Below are positions 55,901-64,000 of a stretch of 64,000 bases of DNA, piece after piece. The notes under the pieces are model-generated. The model had not been told where the DNA came from and did no database searches. It saw nothing but the letters and a program-made list of their open reading frames with translations. Position numbers and translations under genes: made by a program. How positions within the stretch are numbered: the first letter of the stretch is position 1; each line of letters opens with the position of its first letter. The stretch is from Syngnathus acus (taxonomy: Eukaryota; Chordata; Actinopteri; Syngnathiformes; Syngnathidae), in the NCBI RefSeq assembly GCF_901709675.1, contig NC_051095.1, positions 5,889,956-5,953,955 on the forward strand, in the 5' to 3' direction.

Positions 55901-58900
55901 GGCGAGACAGAACTCCTCAGCATCCTCTTGAGTTTCACGACTCGTGCCATGAAAATAGCAATGATCGCCATAAAGGACGTTGCCATCGTCGCAGTCAGAA
56001 GCTGAGGCCACAAAGAAGAACATTGAGGAGGAAACCGTGACCAGATGGTGCAAATAGGCGTGCTGCAACTCACTCTTCACTACAGCAGGACCACTTTTGG
56101 GGGAACACGTCGGGCAGTCTGCATAGAAAAAGACCCTGTTTGAGCTTTTCTCCTTTCAAAGTCAACCTGATTACAAACATGCAGGCTTACCCAGCGGCCG
56201 TTTGCACATGTAGGCTAAGGAGGAAGCGCAGGAGCCAGACCTCCACTTCCCGGAATTCTTCCAAACCTTTTGGTTGACGTAGGCGCAGGACGCAACGTCG
56301 GCGCTGTCGGTAGATTAAAAAAATGTTTTCCTATTTTTCCTTGAGTGGTCGTTCTCAAAATTGGTTCCAGAAACTTTAAGCCGACGTCTCCGCCTGACAA
56401 CAGCATGCAAAGTTGTTACGTCTTACCTTTCGAGTTGATTTGGGGCCCAGTTGGTGTGCTTTATTGTCTGGCCATCGGACCAGGTCAGCTTCTGGCTCCC
56501 GCCTTCAAAGCGACACCAGACCTTGTCGCATTTCTGGGGGGAGAAAAGAAAACAGTTCCAGTTGTCGCCGCAGAGTCCACTGCCGCTTCCGTCTCACCTG
56601 GTTGGAAAGTCCCAGCCAGAAGCGGGTGTCCACGCCCATGGTCGCCTTCACAAAGTTTTCCTCGGCCGAGGAGGTGATCGAGACCAGGTTGCCGCCCAGC
56701 CAGACGCAGTGGTGCCAGGCGCCCAGCCAACCGTTGGGGACTTCCATCTTCTTGTAGCAGCTGGTGCCGTGCCCGCGCCACCCGAGAGCACACTGGTCGG
56801 CTGAGGGCATAATTTGGGGAACGGGCGGACAGATCAGAGCACACCGATGGCATGTTTTTACTCGATCCTCTTCATTGGGCGCATGGCAACCAAATGCACG
56901 AGGATTCTGTCAGGGGGGGGGCAATGCTCATTGTCCCTTTGGCCCCTTCCAAAAACTTGCCTGTCCTTCATTTTGGGGTGAGCTGCTGATTGTTTGCATC
57001 AAAGCATCACTTGTGCCTGCCAAGGATTGATTGGTTGATTGATTCACTTTTATTTCTTCACAACATCATTGATCATGATTACATGTCCACAGATCATGAC
57101 ATGAGATTGCACACAACTGCCCCAAAGTTCTGCTATTAAGCTTCAGATGTACAGTGGGGCAAACAAAGGATGTACTAGTCAGCCACCAATTGCGCAAGTT
57201 AAAAGGTGCCTGTCATTTTCATCAGAGGTACTATGTGAGACAAAATGAATCGAACTCAAACTCACAGTGTTAGCACTTCATCTTCACCATCAGCGATCCC
57301 CACCCACCAGTCACGCACGTGTGGCAAATCGATGACCAATGACGTAAGCCCAAATCAGGTCATCGCACATTTCACCACTGGGGGGTGCTAAAGCACAAGG
57401 CAACTCAATTGACTGTAACATTGCAACAGTTGGACCCCGCTCCACTCTTTTTATCTCAGGAAGCCCGTGTCCTTGAATTAAATGACAAAGTACAAAGCCA
57501 AGCCAAGCCGGGCTGGGCTGGGCTGAGCTGAGCAGAGCAGTGCAGGGGTTTCATGGGGAAGAAGGCCTTTTAAACTGCGGGCTCAGTAACCGAATAAGCA
57601 CGGGCCTCGAATGGACTCTGAGGGGCAAATGCAATATTCAGATGAACACGCACTGAAAATCAGAGTCTCTCGTAAAAGTCCGGCAGAATTTTGCAAAGAA
57701 TTTCACTGAGAAAAAGAAATGAATTTTTTGAGAGAGAAATTCATTATGAAAAAGAAATGAATTACTCCTGAGTGAATTTTTTTTAAACACATTTAGATGA
57801 TCCAAATGGAACACTCACGGCAGAAATATTAGGAACTGTGTCGCAAGTTCTTTTTGTGTGCGATAACAGAACAAACAGGAGCGTGTGATTATTTTCTGTA
57901 CAGGAAGTCAACCATATTGTTATCAAGCCTAAGAAATCAGGCATGTGGTGCCCACAAGTTATCTGCTGAGCACTGACAATTTCCAATGGGAAAACAATAC
58001 CAGCCATCTGTTTTTCTGGGGTTTCTTTCGATTCGAGCCAAATTTAATCAAGTCGATATTGTCCCGATTGTGAAAGATAAGGCTGGCAAAATCAATAGCA
58101 AAGACAAATCATCTTTGCTCGTAAGTAGGTCTTGTATACATAAATCATCATATGGATTTGTGTGTTTATTGATGTCTCTTTGATGACGTTTTTGATCATA
58201 TAATTCATGAGACATTTTTGTTCATGAAGAAATAGTTATTGTAGAAAGAGCTGTAAGAAATTATTATTGTTAAATTATAATGATTATTTATCATTTATAA
58301 TTTCGTTACAATGTACATAATTTTTAATTATTATTAAATCTATTTAGATGAAAGAAAAGGAAAATATCTTTATAATAGAGGCGCTAAGAACTATCTGTTG
58401 TATAAAGGGCTGTAAGAAATAATTATTCGTAATATGTCTCAATAATATCAATAATGATTAAATATTAATGCTAAGAAATTGTTTAGTTAGGAAGAGCGCA
58501 TGCAGGTTCGTCAAGTAGTGCTTTACAAGTTCATGTGAAGGTGAGCAAGTTCGGCAGGAATAGTTCACGGCCAACAAAGACGTTACTTGCTACATGGTTG
58601 TTGTTGTTGTTGCATGATACGTAGATTGTTTTCGTGTTACTTTGTATCGTTATGTGGCGTGGAGAAATCGCGGACGTTTGAAACGTGTTGCTGCCTGCCG
58701 TCCGTCGCCCGTCATTCATATTTCTCACATCCACCGCTAGAGGTCTCCCCAGACCACCGAGATGCGCTCGTCCGTCTGAGTGAGTGTGCGCTTTGAATGA
58801 GCATAGTAGAGACAGGTTGACTTCCTCTATAGGCCCTTTGTAATGACTTCAAAGTCAAGTTGTTCGTATATTCTGACAGAGCAGCAGCCAATATAAACGA

Positions 58901-59199
58901 AAATGATAAACGCACCTTAAAAAGCCATCATAGCATTTGAACGAACTTTGTGCTCAGAATTGGATCCATTGTAATCAAGGGTTTTGATCTCAGGCACCGT
59001 AATGTTTTGACAAGAGTAGAAGCAGATGCAGTCATGCGAACTCACAGTACAGTACATTTCATCACGTTGTCGACAGCGGTATTGTTTTAGCAATGAACTC
59101 TGTTGAACTGACTTTTTTTAATTGACTAAATTGCTTACCTGACGCGCATGTCCAATATATGCCAAGCAAGAGAATAGACCACTCGAGTGCCTCCCACAT
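46994..59199 (-). CDS. Secreted multi-lectin protein: 6 CTLD, SUEL lectin, F5/8C, LCCL, CTLD (1362 aa)
   Basis: Thirty-seven exons join in frame: 59139-59199, 56598-56800, 56427-56533, 56191-56303, 56074-56118, 55846-56001, 55680-55759, 55157-55277, 55036-55086, 54797-54964, 52652-52771, 52466-52573, 52348-52377, 51791-51993, 51620-51726, 51395-51507, 51277-51330, 51052-51207, 50872-50957, 50579-50690, 50454-50501, 50210-50377, 49843-49965, 49654-49761, 49553-49588, 49344-49481, 48873-49016, 48637-48771, 48393-48541, 48208-48328, 48082-48133, 47952-48015, 47752-47882, 47639-47688, 47405-47578, 47179-47324, 46994-47101. Residues: signal peptide 1-20 (MWEALEWSILLLGIYWTCAS), CTLD block one 21-455, CTLD block two 455-893, SUEL 893-987, F5/8C 987-1139, LCCL 1139-1221, CTLD7 1221-1362. 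No transmembrane segment follows. None of the seven C-type domains shows an EPN or QPD sugar motif. Likely an extracellular glycan- or membrane-binding protein; function unknown. Confidence 0.88.
47639..48015 (-). other. LCCL domain, exons 32-34 of the multi-lectin gene
   Basis: Reads VRCPPGCAQTYTVYGTQIYK, then SNICAAAIHSGVIENAIGG, then AYNSSARNGITS. The conserved VYGT, YxxxSxICxAAIHxG and NGxxS elements are all present. LCCL domains occur in cochlin, Limulus factor C and DCBLD proteins. Confidence 0.88.
48082..48771 (-). other. F5/8 type C (discoidin) domain, exons 28-31 of the multi-lectin gene
   Basis: It starts VCLDSLGIASGGIPDSSFSA, with the core GSWIQVNLGQRFKVTGIVTQ, FSIDGKTWY and the final RFDVLGCMP. 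Discoidin domains of this type bind phospholipids or glycans. A roughly 150-residue domain with the two terminal cysteines in place. Confidence 0.85.
48873..49481 (-). other. SUEL (rhamnose-binding lectin-type) domain, two exons of the multi-lectin gene
   Basis: Eight cysteines in the family spacing: FVCQDDSRLLECSDESVIRV in exon 26, then RCRMKGAL, ALCDKHQICPIQ, TDPCPGVSKYLHIVYSC in exon 27. The family motifs DPC and KYLxVxYxC are kept. The AxYGR motif reads AFLGR, so the tyrosine is replaced by leucine. Confidence 0.85.
49553..51993 (-). other. Second three-CTLD block, exons 14-25, duplicate of the first
   Basis: Exon lengths 203, 107, 113, 54, 156, 86, 112, 48, 168, 123, 108 and 36 mirror block one, with identical intron phases. 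The same signature words recur (GWLGAWHHCVWLGGNLVSIT, CKRP, CGWWLDNPTDDFCYL, GYVCKKRGKG). The introns are compact (70-330 bp). Confidence 0.88.
52940..53010 (-). mobile_element. Mariner-type MITE end in an intron of the multi-lectin gene
   Basis: On the minus strand it reads TACAGTAATCCCTCGTTTAC then CGCGGATAATTGGTTTC, a terminal pattern of mariner-derived repeats widespread in animals. Only this end is clear. Family by memory. Confidence 0.5.
53540..54540 (+). mobile_element. Decayed LINE reverse transcriptase fragment in intron 10 of the multi-lectin gene
   Basis: A broken frame near 53620 reads MGIFTDLKKAFDTINHGI, the RT motif A pattern. Further broken pieces (ITCGEPQGSAV near 53747; KVLGVTVDNKN near 54011) keep the order of an RT and its C-terminal region. 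It has many stops and frameshifts. It is on the strand opposite to the host gene and differs from the TTTGAC-tailed LINEs at the left of the window. Confidence 0.75.
54797..56800 (-). other. First three-CTLD block, exons 2-10 (block continues in exons 11-13, 52348-52771)
   Basis: CTLD1 is exons 2-4 (GWLGAWHHCVWLGGNLVSIT, then WSDGQTIKHTNW, then CKRPL). CTLD2 is exons 6-8 (CDDGNVLYGDHCYF, NNYKWSDGTAL, CHWKVSVICQT). CTLD3 is exon 10 (CGWWLDHPSSDFCYL, GNLVSITDSREQAF) plus exons 11-12 (GKWIDGSSF, ERGYVCKKRGKG). Short linker exons 5, 9 and 13 (45, 51 and 30 nt) separate domains. Coding exon lengths are 203, 107, 113, 45, 156, 80, 121, 51, 168, 120, 108 and 30. Confidence 0.85.
56861..59138 (-). 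other. First intron of the multi-lectin gene; repeat fragments only
   Basis: No further exon is seen, and exon 1 (phase 1) joins exon 2 in frame. It holds a TTGATTGGTTGATTGATTCA tail-like sequence at 57029 that could be a LINE end. A Tc1/mariner-like terminus lies at 57150. The stretch 58180-58480 is A/T-rich, and a (GTT)n run is near 58598. Confidence 0.5.
57150..57290. mobile_element. Tc1/mariner-like fragment
   Basis: ACAGTGGGGCAAACAAAGGA, AGTCAGCCACCAATTGCGCA and GTCATTTTCATCAGAGGTAC in this order match a terminal region common in fish Tc1/mariner elements, as I remember it. Only one end is present. Confidence 0.55.
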
Positions 59200-60105
59200 C
59201 TTGGAGTGAGAGGGAGAGAGAGCGCGAAAAACAAAAATCGCCTCACTGAGGGTCGCAGCGATTACAGTCAGTTGAAAAGAAATGATAAGTCGCCTTACTG
59301 ACAATGCCCTGTGGATTCCAGTCAGGAGAAACAAATGGACGTTTGGTGTGCCTGCTCCAAGCCCACACGCCAACCACTCACGTAGCACAAAATGTGGGAG
59401 TGGCGAGCGCGTGTGACGACGCACTGTACCCTTTCATTCCTTTATTTTTTTGTCATTTAACAGTAAATCGAAATCATGAAATCCAAGTATGAAAGTGGGA
59501 ATCAAATGAGGTGTAACTGCATTTGTGTTCAAGTACTGACGAGAATGCAGAAACTTTTCCATTCACGCCTCTCAGATGTCGTGTTGATTTGATTTGATAG
59601 AGAACACGAGAAAATACATTTAGTGGACGTACTTGTGAAGGAAAATGAGCGAGGAGACGATGAGCAAATGAATCTGAGAGAAATGAGGGGGAAACGTCTC
59701 CAATTGAGCCTTGCGGGCCTTGAGTGCAAAAATTTGCACACCATGCGGGGATCTTGTGACTTTTTGGCTCTTTGGGGGAAGCAAACGCTTGATGACTCAG
59801 ACGACTCCTCGATGGGATTGTTATCTTGTACACATTTACACATACCGGCAGAATAACATCCGGTTGTTCCCAAAGAGGATCTTTTTTCTGAAATAATTTT
59901 ACATTTACGGACTTAAGTAAGAGTCAAAATTTGGGTGAGTATTATACACGGGTACAGGCTTTTTTCCAGCATCGACATGCCATTTTTAGGGTGCGTATTA
60001 TGCATGGAAAAACACGGTACAATTATTTGGATACAAACACGACCCAAAAATAAGGTCTAACATTATCTTTTTAATTTTGTTTGTATTTTTTGGGGTTAAA
60101 GGTCA
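59200..60105. other. Intergenic region between the multi-lectin and antiporter genes
   Basis: Should contain the multi-lectin promoter just above 59199; I see no clear TATA box. An open frame at 59529-59873 (minus) has no recognised domain. Confidence 0.4.
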
Positions 60106-63100
60106 TCACAGCCTGCTCTCCAAAATCACAGGGTCTTCGCCTTGGCCAGCCGGAGATGGTACTCCGCCCACTGCCTCCGGTACTATCATAGATAAAAAGA
60201 AAAAACATGTCAATACATTTTTATTTATTTAAAAATAGATTGTCAGATGTCTTGAATGAGCTGAAGAGTTTGACGTTGGAACGGTTTGAATCAGATGAGG
60301 AGATACAATTTCCACAATAAAGAAATTCCGTGCTGACCTTTGACCTGCCGGCTCAGGAGACGTGGTCCTGTCAGGCCGATGCTCAGCGCTCCGATGGGCG
60401 CGGTGATCAAGATGGCTAACACGGCTAACGTTAGCACGTCCAAACCAAACTTCACCAACGTCTCGTCATTCGTATCTCTCGCCGTGTCCAACGCCGTTGA
60501 GCCGATGGCCGCCTGTCACACGTTTGCGTTTTGGGATCGGTGAATAATTAAAATAGTTCCTCGGCTTCTGCTAAACTTTGACCTCTAGCCAAGGGATCGG
60601 GTGGCGTACCTGCACGGTGGCTTTGGGCATCCAGGCGATAGCAATGAAGAGTTTCTCCTTGAGCACAAAGCCCGCACCGTGCACCAGCGCGAAGGTGGTG
60701 ACCAGTCGCACCACCAGACCGATGGTGATGACAGCCACACCCAAACCTGCACGGGACCGCAATTGAGTCGACGCCACGCGATGGGGCAGTGGCGTACTTC
60801 TCACCCACAGTGCTGAGGCTCAGCGTCGTTATGACAATCTCTGCTCCAATCAGGCCGAAGAGGAGGGGCTGGAACACATCCCAGCACCTCCCTAATATGG
60901 CCGCCACGCCCGCCTGCAGGGAAACACCATGTCATTGGCTGTCCAGTCGCGGTACGGGCCTACGGCATCTATTCAAGTGGCGAGCACGGTATCATTTCTT
61001 TTTCTTCAACAGGTTAACCATGATTGCCTTGTCAGCGCGCCAACCTAGCGCGGCCAGGAAGGCCAGAACCAAGGTGCAGAGGCCACCAGCCCCAGAGGCG
61101 CCCACCACTTGAGTGAAGAAGACGGCAAAGATGGAGAAGGCCAACAGGAGGAAGCTCCTGGTCGCCACCACGTCCTCCTGCACCAGTACCACTTTCAGCA
61201 CAACAAGAACACGGACCAAAGGCTCAAACGGCTTTTCCCACGTACCTGATCCACGCTGGGGAAGAAACACAAGAAGATGCCCACAAGGATCCCGCCCACC
61301 ACTCCACCAACCACCTCCAGGAGACCCTTCAGGATGCTCATCCATGTGGAACCTGCGTATGCTCGCATGCATGGAGAGCAGAACTCAACCCAGCTCAAAG
61401 CAAACCAGAAGACAAACCTGTGGAGAATGCCACGCCCAGACACGTAGAGAACCCCGTGATGGCCAAAATGTCGTCAAAGCTGCCAGCAGCCATCAGAAGT
61501 GTCGGGATGCCCTGCAGAATCCCCATATATCTTTGGTGGAATCCAAGACGAACTTCAGGAGAAGCCCGGTACAGCTTTGGACATATACGAGGCAAAGCCG
61601 AGAGATACAGCACCTTACCTTCTCGCGTCCATAACCTTCCTTCTGGAGGAGCAACATAGACGGAACCACCACCGCCGGAGACACCGCAGCCAGGACAAAC
61701 CTGCGCGTGCATGAGCACGGGTCACACGTTGTCCCGCAACCACGCCTGACCACCTAAACACAACCACTGGCAAAGCTAACTTGGTGGGGAATATCTCAAG
61801 GGGTCCACAAAACAAAAATTTAAAAGATTATCCAGAAAAATCTGATAAAGATTAAATATAGGTTCCCTGTGGAAGACAGGTGAATATATTGAAAAGAAAT
61901 TCCTGGAAAAAAATCTGAAAATACCCTAAAGTCAGTTATCTGGCCTTGCATCTAGACTTAGACTTAGACTTAGACAGAACTTTATTGTCATTTTGTCAAC
62001 ACTAGGTAGGTCCAAGTATATTTCAGGAAGGGCCAGTGTCCCCGCAGTCCCCCGTCTAGCTCCGCCAGTGCACACAACACATACCCCAGCAGGAATCCCC
62101 ACCCCCACGGCAGAGCCAACAGGAAGTGAGAAACCACGGCAACCACGCACGCCTCCATGACACAGGGCCCGACCGCCACACGTAGGCACACGGCCTTCAG
62201 CCGGCGCAGCGCCTGCAAGAAGACCCCCGTCACCACCTGTGCATGCACGCGTGTGTGTGCGTGCGTGATACCGAGGGGTCAAGACCCAGACCGGCTCGGG
62301 CCAGGATGATGGACAGCGCCATGCTCCTCAAAGCCGCGGACCAGGCAGCGTCCACGTAGACGGCGTCTGTCACGTAGGGAACGTTCCTCAGGATCAGGCC
62401 GGCCAGGAGCATGCCTGCCCAAAGACATACAAAGCATCAGGTCCGCGTGTGCGTGAGGTGGACTACTGTCGGGCCATACCAAGCAGTGGCGGGATGGGGG
62501 GCAAGCCAGGAAACTGAACCATCCCGACTAGTCGCCCCCCCAACACTGCGCTGATGAAGATGATGACCACACCGAACACTCGCCCTCCCGGCAAACATTC
62601 TGTCCCTGTTACTGACCACACTGCACCAAAGAGCAGCGCCAACATATATGCTGGGCAAGCACATACACACACAAACACAAACACACACACACACAGAGTC
62701 AAAGAAATACACTCATATCCATACAATCACACAAACCGATATATAGACAGAGACACAAGACACAAACACACACGACATATGCATACACAGAAGTGCACTT
62801 GCACAGGTCAACACGCACACACAGACACACACACATTTATATACACAAAGAGAGACATGGAGGGGGTCACAAATATGCATATTTCAAGTGGACACAGACA
62901 CAAAAAATCAGGCATACATACGGAAACAGATGTTCATTAAGACACATATATACACACACACAAACACAGACAAACATTAATGGAGGACCCAAACGTGTAC
63001 TGACTGATGGATTGGCTGGTTGGCACCTTTGGTGACGATCTGGTTGATAATTCCACGAGGTCGAGGACATCTGCTCCTCAGGCGGCTGAAGGACGAGGCG

Positions 63101-63114
63101 CAGCAGGAACACAT
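60106..63114 (-). CDS. slc9b2: SLC9B2/NHA2-type Na+/H+ antiporter (CPA2), N-terminus incomplete
   Basis: Mitochondrial or plasma-membrane cation/proton antiporter of the CPA2 group. Twelve exons join in frame: 63027-63114, 62480-62650, 62272-62414, 62085-62212, 61619-61700, 61418-61511, 61246-61352, 61019-61177, 60805-60913, 60610-60746, 60338-60512, 60106-60182, giving 489 residues if the ATG at 63114 is the start. NHA2 signatures: TGTECLPGG, ALSIILARAGLGLD, FVLAAVSPAVVVPSMLLLQ, the catalytic double aspartate in AAGSFDDILAITGF (residues 217-218), FQPLLFGLIGAEI, and MPKATVQAAIGSTALDTAR. Human NHA2 has 537 residues, so about 50 N-terminal residues are probably in an upstream exon not identified here. 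The ATG directly follows a splice acceptor (TTGTCTAG), so it may be internal. The C-terminal tail (VPEAVGGVPSPAGQGED) is divergent. slc9b1 cannot be excluded. Confidence 0.9.
61945..62075 (-). mobile_element. Short LINE 3' tail with (TCTAAG)n in an intron of the antiporter gene
   Basis: On the minus strand GACAATAAAGTTCTGTCTAA runs into GTCTAAGTCTAAGTCTAGA, the CAATAAA plus 6-bp-repeat tail style of the other LINEs but with a different repeat unit. The adjoining TATTTCAGGAAGGGCCAGTG and GTCTAGCTCCGCCAGTG words resemble a segment at 21508-21545. Confidence 0.6.
62656..63000 (+). repeat. CA-rich low-complexity intron of the antiporter gene
   Basis: Interrupted CA/ACAG/ATACA tracts between the two most 5' recognised exons. 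Similar CA-rich stretches continue at 63264-63300 and 63412-63530. Open frames here are artefacts. Confidence 0.9.
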
Positions 63115-64000
63115 CTAGACAAACAAAGACATAATCACTGTCTGTGTGTGTCTGTGCGTGCTTGACGGACCTCACCGTGTCATCCAGCTCGTGCGTCGTC
63201 GTCACCACCGCTGGGATTGCTCAGAACCCTCCTGACCTTTACTACCTCAGTGCACTGTAACCAGTGTGACTTTAACACACACACACTCACACACACAATA
63301 AAGTCTCGCACTTTGACCCCACTTGTATGTGCATGTGTGTATTTTGTGAATTCCTTCCTTGTTGTTTCTCCATCCATCTCTCTTCTTGTCTCAGTCCATA
63401 AACACTTAATGCAAACATACACACACACAAAAACACACACACACACAACGTGTAGACGGACATACACGCACTTCCACACAGAAACACAGACACACACCCA
63501 AAACATACATATTACACACGTACATAGACGTTGAGAGCAGGTGTGTGTAGCTTTACTGTTGAACACAAAAACATTGCACTTCCTTTACATGGCTCTTCAC
63601 AATACAAAAGCAGGAAGTGACATCTTAGGAGGACCCCCCCTCCTATTTCGACACACACACACACACACACGTGATGTACAAAAAAGTGTAGAAAAATACT
63701 CTTGAAAAAAGCAAATCTTCCAAATGACTTCTAACAACTAGCAACCAGGAATGTGGACGTGAAGGAATGAGCAAACATCAAGTCACAGGCTATCCGTCAC
63801 AGGCCATTGTCTGTGATTAGCGCATTAGCTCTCACTTTTGGCCGGCGCTAGGTTAGTCGAGCTAGCAACAACACTGACGGAGCACAGGATTAATCACCTA
63901 CAACACACTACTGTGCCCTAGCTAGTACGCCAACCACGTAAGCGTTCAAAGTAGCTAACATGTTAGCATCTGTCATGTCAATGTTACAGCAGCTAGCATC
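63115..64000. other. Region 5' of the recognised antiporter exons
   Basis: A candidate small exon ending at 63176 (donor GTGAGG after GATGACACG) is possible, but the obvious acceptor at 63231 puts a stop in the required frame. The remainder is CA-rich. The last 300 bp contain several GCTAGC/GTTAGC words and no clear coding exon. Confidence 0.35.

Noticed and set aside
46994-59199. Annotation as macrophage mannose receptor (MRC1) or another MRC/LY75 family member
   Set aside because: There is no ricin-type or fibronectin type II domain after the signal peptide, no transmembrane anchor or cytoplasmic tail, and SUEL, F5/8C and LCCL domains are present.
46994-59199. Two or three separate genes (lectin cluster) instead of one
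   Set aside because: All intron phases match across the proposed boundaries, only one signal-peptide exon is found, and no in-frame stop or polyadenylation signal separates the blocks. Transcript data could still overturn this.
63176-63231. Upstream coding exon of the antiporter gene
   Set aside because: The donor is good, but in the frame needed to join the next exon the segment after the obvious acceptor contains a TGA. A shorter exon with a weak acceptor remains possible but unsupported.
62554-63566. Thr-His-rich and Cys-Val-rich frames around 62.6-63.5 kb
   Set aside because: They translate CA/TG repeats in introns of the antiporter gene.

Overview
The window is teleost fish DNA. The evidence is a fish-type liver-expressed antimicrobial peptide 2 gene, a complete SLC8-type Na+/Ca2+ exchanger, an SLC9B-type Na+/H+ antiporter, compact GT-AG introns (often 70-250 bp), many CA microsatellites, and hAT, Ty3 and LINE elements of fish character. 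No prokaryotic or phage features are present. Species and chromosome cannot be named from the sequence.

Positions 1-15,580 are a nested transposon cluster. Three hAT-type elements have perfect 8-bp target-site duplications (TSDs): 4001-7579 (GTATATAC), 7888-12589 (ATGGAGGG) and 11121-12412 (CTCTATAG). A fourth hAT is split into two pieces 13 kb apart and in opposite orientation (1878-2879 minus, 15056-15570 plus), yet the outer ends carry the same TSD (ACATAGCA). A Ty3-like LTR retrotransposon had inserted into it: its 130-bp LTRs (one mismatch) and 5-bp TSD (GTTTC) also sit on the two separated pieces. This is the signature of an inversion (or a mis-oriented assembly segment) with a breakpoint inside the retroelement. 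LINE copies with (TTTGAC)n tails are inserted repeatedly, and one has a precise GATATCA TSD. Inside the 7888-12589 hAT lies a THAP-domain element with long inverted termini.

Positions 16,060-17,410 hold leap2 (plus strand, three exons, 94 aa). It converges on the Na+/Ca2+ exchanger gene (minus strand). The exchanger has 15 coding exons between 20,328 and 29,198 that join in frame to 923 aa; a candidate noncoding first exon and CpG promoter lie near 41.6-41.8 kb. A perfect CTCF consensus lies between the two 3' ends.

Positions 46,994-59,199 (minus strand) hold a 37-exon gene whose exons join without a frame break into a 1362-aa secreted protein. Its order is signal peptide, six C-type lectin domains (two copies of a three-domain block), a SUEL/rhamnose-binding-lectin domain, an F5/8C discoidin domain, an LCCL domain and a seventh C-type lectin domain. 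No transmembrane segment is visible. I do not recognise this architecture as a named protein, and it is the main discovery candidate.

Positions 60,106-63,114 (minus strand) hold an SLC9B2/NHA2-type antiporter with 12 recognisable coding exons; its extreme N-terminus is unresolved. The two ion transporters and the two secreted defence-type proteins (leap2 and the multi-lectin) are neighbours, but nothing in the sequence shows that they work together.
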